DNA of 64,000 nt from Robiginitalea sp. (GTDB lineage Bacteria > Bacteroidota > Bacteroidia > Flavobacteriales > Flavobacteriaceae): the NCBI GenBank assembly GCA_024638915.1, contig JAHEJJ010000004.1, forward strand, positions 88,924 to 152,923, in the 5' to 3' direction. The translations under genes and the position numbers were made by a program. The stretch's first letter is position 1, and each line of letters opens with the position of its first letter. The notes under the pieces were generated by a model. That model saw nothing but the letters and a program-made list of their open reading frames with translations. It did no database searches and had not been told where the DNA came from. Below, piece after piece: positions 1 to 10,001 of this stretch.

Positions 1-570
1 AGTGCCGTCGGTGAGATCAAGACCTACCCGGTTGTTGAAATGGAATTTCATCCGGAAGCCAATCAGGTAGAATATGTCATCTGTCCGGCACGTATCGATG
101 ACCGGATCGCAGAAAAAGCCAGGAAGATTGCAGTCAGGCTTGTCGATGAATTGGAACATGTGGGCTTATTGGCCGTGGAAATGTTCTTAACGCATGATGG
201 CGATATTCTGGTAAACGAAATGGCGCCGAGACCACATAATAGTGGTCACTATAGCATAGAAGCGAGTTACACCAACCAATTCGAACAACATTTAAGGGCC
301 ATACTGGGCCTGCCCCTGGGAAAGACAGAAAGCAAATTGGGTGGAATAATGGTAAATTTGGTCGGTGAGGAAGGTCACCAGGGAGAAGTGGTATATGAGA
401 ATATTGAAAAGATCCTGGAGCTGGAAGGAGTAACACCGCATATCTATGGTAAGAGCCAGACAAGGCCTTTTAGGAAAATGGGGCATGTTACCATTGTCCA
501 CCAGGATATCGCCACCGCCAGGGCCACAGCAGAATTGGTAAAAAAGACGATCCGAGTAATCAGTAAATAA
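1..570 (+). CDS. purK: PurK, 5-(carboxyamino)imidazole ribonucleotide synthase, C-terminal part
   Basis: C-terminal ~189 residues of the ATP-grasp enzyme that carboxylates AIR to N5-CAIR in purine synthesis. The frame is open from base 1, so the gene begins before the window; the ATG at 40 is internal. The visible part has the ATP-grasp segment SAVGEIKTYPVVE, the metal-binding stretch LVNEMAPRPHNSGHYSIEA and the C-terminal PurK domain. purE follows after 9 bases, the usual purKE operon, so the product can pass straight to the next enzyme. Confidence 0.96.
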   Translation, partial: SAVGEIKTYPVVEMEFHPEANQVEYVICPARIDDRIAEKARKIAVRLVDELEHVGLLAVEMFLTHDGDILVNEMAPRPHNSGHYSIEASYTNQFEQHLRAILGLPLGKTESKLGGIMVNLVGEEGHQGEVVYENIEKILELEGVTPHIYGKSQTRPFRKMGHVTIVHQDIATARATAELVKKTIRVISK

Positions 571-579
571 TAAAAAGAG

Positions 580-1068
580 ATGAGTAAAGTAGCAGTAATA
601 ATGGGTAGTACAAGTGATCTGGAAATCATGCAGCAGGCTGTAGACATTTTAAAAGACCTCGGCATCGATACCGATGTGGATATTATCTCTGCGCATCGTA
701 CTCCCGATAAAATGTTTCAATTCTCCAAAACGGCACATGAACGTGGATATTCAGTTATTATCGCCGGGGCTGGTGGTGCCGCTCATTTACCTGGTATGGT
801 AGCCTCTCTTTCACCACTTCCGGTTATCGGCGTACCGGTAAAAAGCAGAAATTCTATCGATGGGTGGGATTCCGTATTGTCCATTTTGCAAATGCCCGCG
901 GGCGTTCCAGTGGGTACTGTGGCTTTGAATGGCGCCAGAAATGCCGGTATCCTTGCTGCTCAGATCATTGGAAGCAGCGATCCTGAAGTGCTGGCAAGAA
1001 TCATAGCTTTTAAAGAAGGGCTCAAGGAAAAGGTGATAAAAGGCGCTTCTGATCTTAAAAAACAATAA
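580..1068 (+). CDS. purE: PurE, N5-CAIR mutase (class I)
   Basis: 162 residues, normal for class I PurE, which converts N5-CAIR to CAIR in the cytosol. Visible motifs are MGSTSDLEIM near the N-terminus, SAHRTP around residues 40-45 and GAGGAAHLPGM around 65-75, which together build the nucleotide-binding active site of the octamer. It lies 9 bases after purK, and the presence of PurK supports the class I (N5-CAIR) rather than the class II reaction. Confidence 0.97.
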   Translation: MSKVAVIMGSTSDLEIMQQAVDILKDLGIDTDVDIISAHRTPDKMFQFSKTAHERGYSVIIAGAGGAAHLPGMVASLSPLPVIGVPVKSRNSIDGWDSVLSILQMPAGVPVGTVALNGARNAGILAAQIIGSSDPEVLARIIAFKEGLKEKVIKGASDLKKQ

Positions 1069-1112
1069 CTATTTTCTCTGTACAAAAGACCATATTTGAT
1101 TAAACAGGCCCT

Positions 1113-3140
1113 ATGAATCCGCTATTAGCTCCATTCGATACACCCCCTTTTTCAAAAATCAAGACCAAACATTTTAAACCGGCTTTTCTTAAGGCCATTG
1201 AAGCTGCCAGGTCCGAAATAGATGAAATTACTTCTCAAAAGGAAGCCCCTAATTTTAAGAATACCATAGAAGCGTTAGATTATGCAGGATTGCAATTAGA
1301 CCGGATATCGAGTGTTTTCTTTAATCTTAACTCGGCCGAAACCAATGAGGAAATCCAAAGGATTGCACAGGAAATCTCCCCTCTCTTATCGGAGTTTTCG
1401 AATGATGTTACCTTAAACAAGGAATTATTTGAAAGGGTAAATGAAGTCTACCAGAAACGTCAGGGGTTGAATCTGTCGCCCGAACAGGAGACACTTCTGG
1501 AAAAAAAATATAAAAGTTTTAGCAGGAATGGGGCTCATCTTGGCGAGAAAGCAAAAGAAAAACTCAGAAACATCGATATTCAACTGGCGCAACTCAAATT
1601 GAAATTTGGCGAAAATATCCTGGCCGAAACCAATCGATACGAAATGCACCTGACCCAAATAGAAGATTTGGCTGGTTTGCCGGAAGCCCAGGTTGAAGCC
1701 GCTGCCCGACTGGCCAGAGAGCGCGAAAAAGAGGGATGGATCATCACGCTCGATTTCCCTAGTTATATCCCTTTTATGAAATATGCCAAAAACAGGGAGC
1801 TTAGAAAAAGACTGGCGCTGGCTTATGGCAGAAAGGGTTTTCAGGGCGATGAATACGACAATCAGGAAAACGTATTAAAAATTGCCAAACTAAGGCATCG
1901 GAGGGCTCAGTTGCTGGGCTACCCATCTCACGCCCACTATGTCCTGGAAGAACGCATGGCCGACACGCCAGCAAAAGTAACCGAGTTTCTGCATGAACTA
2001 CTGGATAAAGCCAAGCCGGTAGCCCATAAAGAATTTCAAAAATTAGAAGATTTTGCCCGGGAGATCGATGGAATCGATGCGCTTCAAAAATGGGACAGTG
2101 CATACTATTCTGAAAAACTGAAACAAAAATTATTCGACTTGGACGATGAGATCCTCAAACCCTACTTCCCATTACCGCAAGTAGTGGAAGGAGTATTTTC
2201 CGTGGCCAACAAATTATTTGGTTTACGTTTCGAAAAAGTTGAAGATGTTGAGACCTATCATCAAGAAGTATTGACCTATCGTGTCTATGACAGAAATGAT
2301 GCGTTTATTTCCCTTTTTTACGCCGATTTCCATCCCAGGGCAGGCAAAAGAGGTGGCGCCTGGATGACCTCATATCGCTCACAATATGTTTTGAACGGAC
2401 AAAATGTTCGACCACAGGTTTCCAATGTCTGTAATTTTACCCGGCCCTCGGAAGAGGAACCCTCACTTCTGACTTTTAACGAGGTGAAAACCCTGTTCCA
2501 TGAATTCGGACATGCACTCCACGGAATACTTGCGAATACCAAATACCCCAGCCTTTCTGGGACATCGGTATACTGGGACTTCGTGGAGCTACCGAGTCAG
2601 ATCATGGAGAATTGGTGTTATGAAAAAGAGGCATTGGAACTGTTTGCGAAACACTATAAAACCGAAGAGCCTATATCGATGGAAATCATAGATCGTCTAA
2701 AAGAATCTTCTACGTTCCAGCAGGGAATGGCTACTTTAAGACAGCTGAGCTTTGGTTTATTGGACATGGCGTGGCACAGCAAAGACCCTTCATCGGTCGA
2801 AAACGTAAAGGCATTTGAAGTAAAGGCATTTGAAAGTACCCGACTGTTTCCTGAGACCGCTGAAACCTGTATGAGTACGGCGTTTTCACATATATTCCAG
2901 GGAGGTTATTCCTCAGGTTACTACAGCTATAAATGGGCCGAGGTCCTCGATGCAGATGCCTTTGCCTATTTTAAGGAGAAGGGCATTTTCAATAAGCAAG
3001 TTGCAAGTCGGTTTAGTGAGCACATACTTTCTAAAGGCGGTACTGAAAAGCCGATGGTACTCTATAAAAGGTTTCGCGGCAGTGAACCGGGTTTAGAAGC
3101 ATTGTTGAAGCGTTCCGGGCTCGTAAAAAAAGCAAGCTAG
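1113..3140 (+). CDS. M3-family oligopeptidase (Dcp / oligopeptidase A type)
   Basis: 675-residue zinc metallopeptidase of family M3, in the size range of oligopeptidase A and peptidyl-dipeptidase Dcp. The zinc site is clear: HEFGH at residues 463-467 inside FHEFGHALHG and the third ligand Glu492 in WDFVELPSQ. No signal peptide is seen, so it should act in the cytosol on short peptides. It ends one base before the convergent rhodanese gene. Whether it is an endopeptidase or a dipeptidyl carboxypeptidase cannot be told from the motifs alone. Confidence 0.92.
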   Translation: MNPLLAPFDTPPFSKIKTKHFKPAFLKAIEAARSEIDEITSQKEAPNFKNTIEALDYAGLQLDRISSVFFNLNSAETNEEIQRIAQEISPLLSEFSNDVTLNKELFERVNEVYQKRQGLNLSPEQETLLEKKYKSFSRNGAHLGEKAKEKLRNIDIQLAQLKLKFGENILAETNRYEMHLTQIEDLAGLPEAQVEAAARLAREREKEGWIITLDFPSYIPFMKYAKNRELRKRLALAYGRKGFQGDEYDNQENVLKIAKLRHRRAQLLGYPSHAHYVLEERMADTPAKVTEFLHELLDKAKPVAHKEFQKLEDFAREIDGIDALQKWDSAYYSEKLKQKLFDLDDEILKPYFPLPQVVEGVFSVANKLFGLRFEKVEDVETYHQEVLTYRVYDRNDAFISLFYADFHPRAGKRGGAWMTSYRSQYVLNGQNVRPQVSNVCNFTRPSEEEPSLLTFNEVKTLFHEFGHALHGILANTKYPSLSGTSVYWDFVELPSQIMENWCYEKEALELFAKHYKTEEPISMEIIDRLKESSTFQQGMATLRQLSFGLLDMAWHSKDPSSVENVKAFEVKAFESTRLFPETAETCMSTAFSHIFQGGYSSGYYSYKWAEVLDADAFAYFKEKGIFNKQVASRFSEHILSKGGTEKPMVLYKRFRGSEPGLEALLKRSGLVKKAS

Positions 3141-3141
3141 A

Positions 3142-3492
3142 TCAATCCGCGGGAGCGTAGTCGTCGTAACCGCCAAGGAGATCTGTAACGCGGTAACCGA
3201 GTGAATCGAGAAGTGAAGCTGCCTTGGCACTACGACCACCTTTCTTACAGTAAACATAAATACCCTTTTTCTGTCCTAAAGCCTCTACCTGTTTGGTAAA
3301 GTCCGGATCGTGCCAATTGATATTTATGGCACCTTCGAGATGACCTTCGTCGTATTCCTCCGGGGTACGGACATCGACCAAAACAACATTGCCTAAATTT
3401 TCATTTGCAAAATCATTGATATGCATCGACTTCTTCTGGGTGCAATTCACACTCAGGAAAAATATCAGAACCAGTAGTAAACTATATCTCAT
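3142..3492 (-). CDS. Rhodanese-domain lipoprotein
   Basis: 116 residues. A lipoprotein signal (hydrophobic residues 5-14, Cys17 after SVN) is followed by a single rhodanese domain. VDVRTPEEYDEGHLEGA is the typical start of the domain, and the active-site loop CKKGGRS begins at Cys82, so the domain should be catalytically competent for sulfur transfer. It is probably membrane-anchored on the periplasmic side. It converges with the M3 peptidase gene. The physiological sulfur donor and acceptor are unknown. Confidence 0.88.
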   Translation of the reverse strand: MRYSLLLVLIFFLSVNCTQKKSMHINDFANENLGNVVLVDVRTPEEYDEGHLEGAININWHDPDFTKQVEALGQKKGIYVYCKKGGRSAKAASLLDSLGYRVTDLLGGYDDYAPAD

Positions 3493-3540
3493 TTCTGTAT
3501 CTATTAGATAAACCTATCAATTCTTACCAAAAATTTCTAT

Positions 3541-3548
3541 TACATTTG
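3541..3548 (+). promoter_or_regulatory. -7 promoter element of the ECF sigma gene
   Basis: TACATTTG matches the Bacteroidetes -7 consensus TAnnTTTG exactly. The expected transcript start is about 3553-3555, downstream of the TTG at 3546, so that TTG cannot be the start codon and the ATG at 3573 is preferred for the next gene. No clear -33 TTG was seen at the usual spacing. Confidence 0.6.
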
Positions 3549-3572
3549 AATCTGGCCAAGCGCAATATCAGT

Positions 3573-4124
3573 ATGAATCAACTTAATCCTCATACATGGG
3601 TGGATCGGTATGCCGACTATCTTTTTAACTACGCTATCGCACGTATCAGCGATGAGGAAGTGGCCAAAGATCTGGTACAGGAAACTTTTTTAGCCGGTCT
3701 TAAATCGGCAAAGAACTATAAAGGTACTGCAGCAGAGCGGACCTGGCTCATCGCCATTCTTAAGCGTAAGGTAATAGATTATTATCGAAAAATAAATTCG
3801 AAAAAGGGTAAAGCGGAAATACGGGTCAATTATAAACCCGGAATAGATTCCGATGGAGATTGGCTCGAAGAACAAGTAGCAGATCCGGGCAGTATCCTGG
3901 AAAACGATTTTATTGAAAATGAGGAACTGGGTCTTGCGATTCAGGAGTGTATTTCAAAACTGCCGAAAAAACAGTCGGCCGTCTTCACTATGAAGACCAT
4001 CAGAGGATTACAAACAGAAGATATCTGTAATGAATTGGGCATAAATCCGTCTAATCTTTGGGTTATGGTCCACAGAGCCCGTACGGCGCTAATGGGATGT
4101 TTAAATGATATTTGGTTTAAATAG
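3573..4124 (+). CDS. ECF-type RNA polymerase sigma factor
   Basis: 183 residues from the ATG at 3573. Region 2 is seen as YLFNYAIARISDEEVAKDLVQETFLAGL, and region 4 near the C-terminus has the helix-turn-helix around EDICNELGINPSNLWVMVHRAR. This is the layout of group 4 (ECF) sigma factors that redirect RNA polymerase. The next gene starts directly at its stop codon and encodes a small cysteine/histidine protein, as expected for a sigma/anti-sigma pair. An upstream in-frame TTG would add nine residues but lies inside the -7 box. The target promoters are unknown. Confidence 0.88.
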   Translation: MNQLNPHTWVDRYADYLFNYAIARISDEEVAKDLVQETFLAGLKSAKNYKGTAAERTWLIAILKRKVIDYYRKINSKKGKAEIRVNYKPGIDSDGDWLEEQVADPGSILENDFIENEELGLAIQECISKLPKKQSAVFTMKTIRGLQTEDICNELGINPSNLWVMVHRARTALMGCLNDIWFK

Positions 4125-4352
4125 ATGATTAACTGCGAAGAAGCCCAAATAATATGTCATAAGACCCAGTATAAGGACGCATCCTTTTGGGAAACGCTCA
4201 AACTGAGGTTCCACCTATTGGTGTGCAAGGCTTGTGCTTCCTTCTCGAAAAAGAACACCAGGCTCACCACCCTCTGCGAAACTGCATCTATCCGCAGTCT
4301 TTCCGATAAAGACAAAGTAAGGATGAAGGGAACACTTGAGGATAAAATCTAA
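4125..4352 (+). CDS. Small zinc-finger-like partner of the ECF sigma factor
   Basis: 75 residues, starting on the base after the sigma gene stop (TAGATG). It has the motif H-x3-C-x2-C in FHLLVCKACASF, which resembles the zinc-binding element of ZAS anti-sigma factors, but there is no transmembrane segment. It is therefore probably a soluble, possibly redox- or zinc-responsive, regulator of the sigma factor. That role is inferred from the motif and the translational coupling only. Its 3' end overlaps the convergent UbiA-like gene by 4 bases. Confidence 0.7.
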   Translation: MINCEEAQIICHKTQYKDASFWETLKLRFHLLVCKACASFSKKNTRLTTLCETASIRSLSDKDKVRMKGTLEDKI

Positions 4353-5173
4353 AAAAGGACCTTCAAACCCAAAATTAAACCCAGCCAGAATATCGGTATA
4401 GCCTCAACCCAGAAAGAGGCGTAGTATTTTGAATTATCCGTTGGTGTCTTCCAAATAAACAGGCTGACAGCTATTAGCAGTATGACTCTGACCGCTATTT
4501 CAAGGTAGCCGATATCATCCCGGAAAAAAAGTAGGAGTGTTGAAAGTATCATCAACAATATACCTAGTTGTTTGGTCCCATCAACCCCTATTCTCCTTGG
4601 AATTGTAAGAATGCCCGGTGGATCGAATCGCATATCTCTTATCTCAAAGGGGATAATAAGTGCCAATACAAGAAGGAAGGATTGCATGGCAAAGATATTG
4701 AGATCCCACCCTCTAACCGATCCATCCTGGACCGCTGGTAAGTAGACCGAAACAGTGGTCCAGCTGATCGCTACAAGAATCACTTTTAATACTCCCAGAC
4801 TCCTCAGGTTCTTATCGCGATGCGCAATGGGAAAGGTATAGAGCAGAATCACGATCAGGAGAAATAATAGCAACAGCCAGGTCTTTCCAGAGAGCATCAA
4901 TCCAAAATAGAACGCCAAAACCGCAGCGATTAACCCCAAAATAGCGGTATAGGACCAATATCTATTACTTGAAGGCCCAATGCGCGTTAAGGTAGGGCCA
5001 TATTTAACAAAATTATAAGATGCTATAGAACCAAAAAAGATGAATAAAATTAACGCATCCGGGATCGGAATGTTTAACAATTCTCCGGTTACCAATAGTA
5101 GGGAGACAACGGCCAGGGCCACGTGAACGCTTGCTTCAATGTAATAATCCAAAATCTTTTGCCAGCGCCTCAT
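4349..5173 (-). CDS. UbiA-like membrane prenyltransferase family protein
   Basis: 274 residues with about eight hydrophobic segments, resembling the UbiA superfamily. The second aspartate-rich motif is recognisable as EIRDMRFDPPG (D-x3-D), but the first N/DxxxD motif, expected near SYNFVKYGP, is degenerate. The substrate cannot be named and activity is uncertain. A -7 element sits only four bases before the ATG, so the mRNA may be leaderless. It converges with the small zinc-finger gene. Confidence 0.6.
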   Translation of the reverse strand: MRRWQKILDYYIEASVHVALAVVSLLLVTGELLNIPIPDALILFIFFGSIASYNFVKYGPTLTRIGPSSNRYWSYTAILGLIAAVLAFYFGLMLSGKTWLLLLFLLIVILLYTFPIAHRDKNLRSLGVLKVILVAISWTTVSVYLPAVQDGSVRGWDLNIFAMQSFLLVLALIIPFEIRDMRFDPPGILTIPRRIGVDGTKQLGILLMILSTLLLFFRDDIGYLEIAVRVILLIAVSLFIWKTPTDNSKYYASFWVEAIPIFWLGLILGLKVLF

Positions 5174-5177
5174 TAAA

Positions 5178-5185
5178 CAAAATTA
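5178..5185 (-). promoter_or_regulatory. -7 element of the UbiA-like gene
   Basis: The minus strand reads TAATTTTG, an exact TAnnTTTG. Its G is four bases from the ATG at 5173, so transcription would start at or within a base or two of the start codon. Confidence 0.5.
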
Positions 5186-5271
5186 TGCAAACCCTCAGGA
5201 AGGTTTATAATTCGTTAAAAACTTTAAACCTCCTCCGATGCTAAAACACGATAAATAAGGGAAGAAATCGC

Positions 5272-5279
5272 TAATTTTG
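5272..5279 (+). promoter_or_regulatory. -7 element of gcvP
   Basis: TAATTTTG matches TAnnTTTG exactly, 33 bases before the gcvP ATG. No -33 TTG is evident at the usual spacing. Confidence 0.55.
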
Positions 5280-5312
5280 GAGACTTTTTAGTCCACCTGA
5301 TAAAGAGATACT

Positions 5313-8165
5313 ATGAAAACAGATGTTTTTGCGTCGAGACATATTGGAATCAGACAGGAAGATCTACCAAAAATGCTTCATACCCTGGGTGCAGAAAGCC
5401 TGGAGCAGCTCATCGATGAAACAATCCCTGAAGATATCCGGCTCCACGAAAAACTGAAGTTGGAACCCGCCATCAGCGAGCATCTCTTTCTGGAGAAAGC
5501 AGACAGGCTCTCAAGAAAAAACAAGATTTTCAAATCGTATATAGGCCTGGGCTATCATGAAAGTCTGATTCCTTCAGTTATCAAACGCAATATCCTCGAA
5601 AATCCGGGCTGGTATACCGCTTATACCCCTTATCAGGCAGAAATCGCTCAGGGCAGACTTGAGGCTTTGTTGAATTACCAGACCATGGTGTGCGACCTCA
5701 CGGGGATGGAAATAGCCAATGCCTCGCTTTTGGATGAGAGTACTGCAGCCGCGGAAGCCATGACCATGTTATATGACGTTCGCAGCAGGGCTCAAAAAAA
5801 GAATGGGGCATGCAAATTTTTTGTTTCCGAAGAGATTTTACCTCAGACCTATTCGGTTTTACAAACGAGGTCGAAGCCCTTAGGTATACAACTCGTAACT
5901 GGAAACCATGAAAATTTTAGTTTCTCCACGGAATACTTCGGAGCTCTCATCCAATATCCTGGAAAATATGGTAATATTTATGATTATGAAGATTTTGTGC
6001 TGAAAGCCAAAGCATTAGATATAAAAGTTGCTGTTGCCGCAGATATACTGAGCCTGGTTTTGTTACAACCACCAGGGGAATTTGGTGCTGATGTGGTGAT
6101 TGGTACCACCCAAAGATTCGGAATTCCTCTAGGTTATGGTGGGCCGCATGCAGCATACTTTGCTACAAGAGAGGAGTTTAAAAGAAATATCCCGGGCAGG
6201 ATAATCGGCGTGACAAAGGATCGTGATGGAAAATCGGCATTGCGAATGGCGCTTCAGACCAGGGAACAGCATATAAAGAGAGATAAGGCCACCTCCAATA
6301 TATGCACCGCCCAGGTATTACTCGCTGTCATGGCTGGTACATATGCGGTTTATCATGGCCCCAAAGGCTTATCATATATCGCCAATAAAGTACATGGTAT
6401 GACGGTCACACTGGCTGAGACATTAAAGAAACTGGGGATCTCAATTCTCAATGAGCATTTCTTCGATACCCTGCTGATTTCGGCCGAGAGTAAAATGATC
6501 AGATCGCTGGCCGAGTCTGCCGAAGTCAATTTCTATTATGTAGACGAGAATACTATCTCCATCGCACTCAATGAAGCGGTAGAATTGGAAGATCTCAATA
6601 AGATCATCAGCATTTTTTCGGAGGCGGCAAGCAAGGATTTGCCCAAAATTGATCGTTTAATTGAGGGGTCTTCCTTGCCCGACAAATTATTACGCAAGAG
6701 CAATTACCTTCAGCACCCGGTTTTTAACTCTTATCACAGCGAAACCGAACTGATGCGATATCTGAAAATGCTCGAACGAAAAGACCTGGCACTAAATCAC
6801 TCTATGATCTCACTGGGATCATGTACTATGAAATTGAATGCAGCCACAGAGATGTTATCCCTGAGTTCAGCAGCATGGTCCAATATCCATCCCTTTGCAC
6901 CGGTAGAACAAGCAGAAGGTTATCATCTGATGCTCAGAGAACTGGAGGGTGATCTAACCACAATTACTGGTTTTTCGGGCACATCCCTTCAGCCTAATTC
7001 GGGGGCCCAGGGCGAATATGCAGGATTGATGACGATACGGGCCTATCACGAATCGAGGGGTGAGGGACATCGAAATGTATGTATAATTCCTGCCAGTGCT
7101 CATGGAACCAACCCTGCTTCGGCTGTTATGGCCGGAATGCGTGTAGTGGTTACCAAAACAGATAATTTAGGAAATATCGATCTGATCGATCTGGCAGAAA
7201 AAGTAAATCTGCATTCGGAAAACCTGGCGGCATTGATGGTAACCTATCCCTCTACCCATGGAGTATTCGAGTCATCTATCAGGAAGATAACAAAATTGAT
7301 CCACGACCATGGTGGACAGGTCTATATGGATGGTGCCAATATGAATGCCCAGGTAGGGCTCACCAATCCTGCCGTGATCGGTGCCGATGTATGTCATCTT
7401 AATTTACATAAGACATTCGCGATCCCACATGGTGGTGGAGGTCCTGGCGTAGGTCCGATATGCGTTGCCGAGCAGCTGGTACCTTTTCTTCCTGGTAATC
7501 CAATAGTTCAGACAGGAGGCAATAAGGCTATCACGGCCATTTCTGCAGCACCCTGGGGCAGTGCCCTGGCCTGTCTGATATCCTATGCATATATAAAAAT
7601 GTTAGGGGCTGAGGGTTTAGAATACGCCACGAAAATCGCCATTCTGAATGCAAATTATATCAAAAATCGACTGGAAGGGAAGTATGAAATTCTCTACATT
7701 GGGGAACACGGCCGGGCAGCCCACGAAATGATCATCGACTGCCGGCCTTTCAGAGAAAAAGGTATTGAAGTAACCGATATTGCCAAAAGGCTCATGGACT
7801 ACGGGTTTCACGCACCTACGGTATCTTTTCCAGTAGCCGGCACCATGATGATTGAACCGACGGAAAGTGAAAATCTTCAGGAATTGGATCGCTTTTGCGA
7901 TGCCATGCTCTCCATCCGTGATGAAATAGAACAGTTAGTTGCTACAGACCACAATAATTTGCTCAGAAATGCCCCGCATACCATGTCGATGATATGTAGC
8001 GATATATGGGACTTTCCATATAGCAGACAGCAAGCCGCTTTCCCGCTTCCTTATGTGGCGGAAAACAAATTCTGGCCTTCGATCAGCAGGGTCGACGATG
8101 CCTATGGCGATCGTAATTTGATTTGTACCTGTCCTTCTGTTGAATTGTACGCAGAGGTTGAATAA
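5313..8165 (+). CDS. gcvP: GcvP, glycine dehydrogenase (aminomethyl-transferring), P-protein
   Basis: 950 residues, the full-length single-chain P-protein of the glycine cleavage system, with the N-terminal (P1-like) and C-terminal (P2-like) halves fused. It decarboxylates glycine and passes the aminomethyl group to the lipoyl H-protein. The PLP-binding lysine is Lys700 in [29 protein letters not shown] marks the start of the C-terminal half. gcvT and gcvH are not in the window, as is common in flavobacteria where the genes are scattered. Confidence 0.97.
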   Translation: MKTDVFASRHIGIRQEDLPKMLHTLGAESLEQLIDETIPEDIRLHEKLKLEPAISEHLFLEKADRLSRKNKIFKSYIGLGYHESLIPSVIKRNILENPGWYTAYTPYQAEIAQGRLEALLNYQTMVCDLTGMEIANASLLDESTAAAEAMTMLYDVRSRAQKKNGACKFFVSEEILPQTYSVLQTRSKPLGIQLVTGNHENFSFSTEYFGALIQYPGKYGNIYDYEDFVLKAKALDIKVAVAADILSLVLLQPPGEFGADVVIGTTQRFGIPLGYGGPHAAYFATREEFKRNIPGRIIGVTKDRDGKSALRMALQTREQHIKRDKATSNICTAQVLLAVMAGTYAVYHGPKGLSYIANKVHGMTVTLAETLKKLGISILNEHFFDTLLISAESKMIRSLAESAEVNFYYVDENTISIALNEAVELEDLNKIISIFSEAASKDLPKIDRLIEGSSLPDKLLRKSNYLQHPVFNSYHSETELMRYLKMLERKDLALNHSMISLGSCTMKLNAATEMLSLSSAAWSNIHPFAPVEQAEGYHLMLRELEGDLTTITGFSGTSLQPNSGAQGEYAGLMTIRAYHESRGEGHRNVCIIPASAHGTNPASAVMAGMRVVVTKTDNLGNIDLIDLAEKVNLHSENLAALMVTYPSTHGVFESSIRKITKLIHDHGGQVYMDGANMNAQVGLTNPAVIGADVCHLNLHKTFAIPHGGGGPGVGPICVAEQLVPFLPGNPIVQTGGNKAITAISAAPWGSALACLISYAYIKMLGAEGLEYATKIAILNANYIKNRLEGKYEILYIGEHGRAAHEMIIDCRPFREKGIEVTDIAKRLMDYGFHAPTVSFPVAGTMMIEPTESENLQELDRFCDAMLSIRDEIEQLVATDHNNLLRNAPHTMSMICSDIWDFPYSRQQAAFPLPYVAENKFWPSISRVDDAYGDRNLICTCPSVELYAEVE

Positions 8166-8333
8166 TCTGAGTATTCGGGGGTTATGAACGGGCTTTAATG
8201 TTCTTCCATTATATATTCTTAGGTGTCAGGCAGCTATTTTTTGACGCTGAATATCGTATTCTGACTGGGACTTTAAGCTGCTTTTCTTGTGTCGATGAGT
8301 AATTTAGCTATTATACACTAAACAATTTTTAAA

Positions 8334-9392
8334 ATGACCATTGGCATTACCGGTACCGGGAGCTATATCCCTTCCGTCACTACAACGAATGAGGCCTTTG
8401 AAACCAGTGAGTTTCTTCAAAGCGATGGCCTTCCATTTGAAAATGATAACCAGGTAATTATTCAAAAGTTTAAAGCGATAACAGGTATAGGCGAGAGGCG
8501 ATATGCAAAAAGCGATCTTAACACCTCCGATTTAGGTTACCGGGCCGCCATGAAAGCGATAGAAGATGCCGGTATAGACGCTGAGGATCTTGATTATATC
8601 ATTTTTGCTCATAATTTCGGGGATGTAAACTACGGCCATGCCCAGGCCGATACCGTGCCGAGTTTGGCCACCAGGGTTAAGCACCACCTCGGAATTATCA
8701 ATCCAAATTGCGTGGCCTATGATATGCTTTTTGGATGCCCGGGATGGGTAGAAGGCGTTATTCAGGCCTATGCCTTTATCAAAAGTGGGATGGCCCAGAA
8801 GTGTTTGGTTATTGGTGCGGAGACGCTTTCAAGGGTAATAGATCCTCACGACAGGGATTCGATGATATATTCCGATGGTGCGGGAGCATGTATTGTGGAA
8901 GCCAATCCGGAAAGTGGAGCAATTCTGTCTCATACTTCGGCAACTTTCACCAATGAAGAAGCCTTCTATTTATATAGCGGTACTTCACATAAAAAAACAG
9001 CCACCGATAACCGCCAATACATCAAAATGTATGGTCGAAAAATATATGAGTTCGCGATTTCTCATGTTCCCAAGGCCATGAAAGCTTGTCTCGATAAAAG
9101 CGGGACCGATATAAAGGAGGTGAAAAAAATATTCATTCATCAGGCTAACGAAAAAATGGATGAAGCCATCGTAAAACGCTTTTATAGACTTTATGGCTGT
9201 GAAATGCCCGAAGGTGTTATGCCTATGAATATCCATCAGATGGGCAATAGCTCTGTAGCCACTATTCCAACTCTATTCGATACAGTACGCCATGGAAAAA
9301 TGGAAAATCAAAGTATTGAGAAGGGAGATGTTGTTATCTTTGCCAGTGTTGGTGCGGGCATGAATATCAATTCCATTGTCTACAGATGCTGA
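8334..9392 (+). CDS. 3-oxoacyl-ACP synthase III family (FabH-like) ketosynthase
   Basis: 352-residue thiolase-fold condensing enzyme. The Cys-His-Asn triad is present: Cys135 in MLFGCPGW, His269 in IFIHQAN and Asn305 in MGNSSVAT. It is longer than primary FabH and is followed by a methyltransferase and a glycosyltransferase on the same strand, so a secondary acyl product (lipid or polyketide-like) is possible; that is inference. True FabH for fatty-acid initiation would usually sit beside plsX and rpmF, which are not here. Confidence 0.82.
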   Translation: MTIGITGTGSYIPSVTTTNEAFETSEFLQSDGLPFENDNQVIIQKFKAITGIGERRYAKSDLNTSDLGYRAAMKAIEDAGIDAEDLDYIIFAHNFGDVNYGHAQADTVPSLATRVKHHLGIINPNCVAYDMLFGCPGWVEGVIQAYAFIKSGMAQKCLVIGAETLSRVIDPHDRDSMIYSDGAGACIVEANPESGAILSHTSATFTNEEAFYLYSGTSHKKTATDNRQYIKMYGRKIYEFAISHVPKAMKACLDKSGTDIKEVKKIFIHQANEKMDEAIVKRFYRLYGCEMPEGVMPMNIHQMGNSSVATIPTLFDTVRHGKMENQSIEKGDVVIFASVGAGMNINSIVYRC

Positions 9393-9417
9393 CCTCTTCT
9401 TTTTATATTCATTAAAG

Positions 9418-9951
9418 ATGTATGCAAATTATTTTCCTGAGAAACGCTACCGACATACCATGGCGTTTCTTAAGAAGCATATTTCCAAAGATCAAAATAT
9501 CCTCGATTTAGGCGTATCCAATCCGTTCTCTCAAAGGATGAAAGAGGAAGGTTACTCTGTGGAGAATACAGAAGGTGAAGATCTGGATCTGGACCTAGCC
9601 GGGGTATTACATACCGATGCAAAGGTGGTGACCGCATTCGAAATATTTGAACATTTAGTCTCCCCTTTTATCGTTTTGCGAGATATCCCATGTGATTTCC
9701 TTGTGGCAAGCATTCCTCTCCGCCTATGGTTTGCAAGTGCCTATCGGAATAAGTGCGATCCCTGGGACAGGCATTTTCACGAATTTGAAGATTGGCAATT
9801 CGACTGGTTATTAGACAAAGCCGGTTGGGAGATCTTAGATCGTACCAAGTGGACCAATCCGGTTAATAAAATTGGGGTCAGGCCGCTCCTGAGGTTATTT
9901 ACCCCCCGGTATTATATTGTTTATGCAAAGCGCAAAAGGAACCTGAACTGA
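9418..9951 (+). CDS. Class I SAM-dependent methyltransferase-like protein
   Basis: 178 residues from the ATG at 9418. An upstream TTG would overlap the FabH-like gene and is not favoured. The glycine-rich SAM-binding motif I is seen as ILDLGVSNPF at residues 28-37, and ILDxG...VTAFEIFEHL fits the acidic loop and the motif around the binding site. The fold is clear but the acceptor is unknown. It lies 25 bases after the FabH-like gene and 50 before a glycosyltransferase, so the three may act together. Confidence 0.72.
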   Translation: MYANYFPEKRYRHTMAFLKKHISKDQNILDLGVSNPFSQRMKEEGYSVENTEGEDLDLDLAGVLHTDAKVVTAFEIFEHLVSPFIVLRDIPCDFLVASIPLRLWFASAYRNKCDPWDRHFHEFEDWQFDWLLDKAGWEILDRTKWTNPVNKIGVRPLLRLFTPRYYIVYAKRKRNLN

Positions 9952-10001
9952 TCTTTGAATGGTTTTCATAAGAAAACGGTGAAACGTACTCTATTGTAAT
10001 T

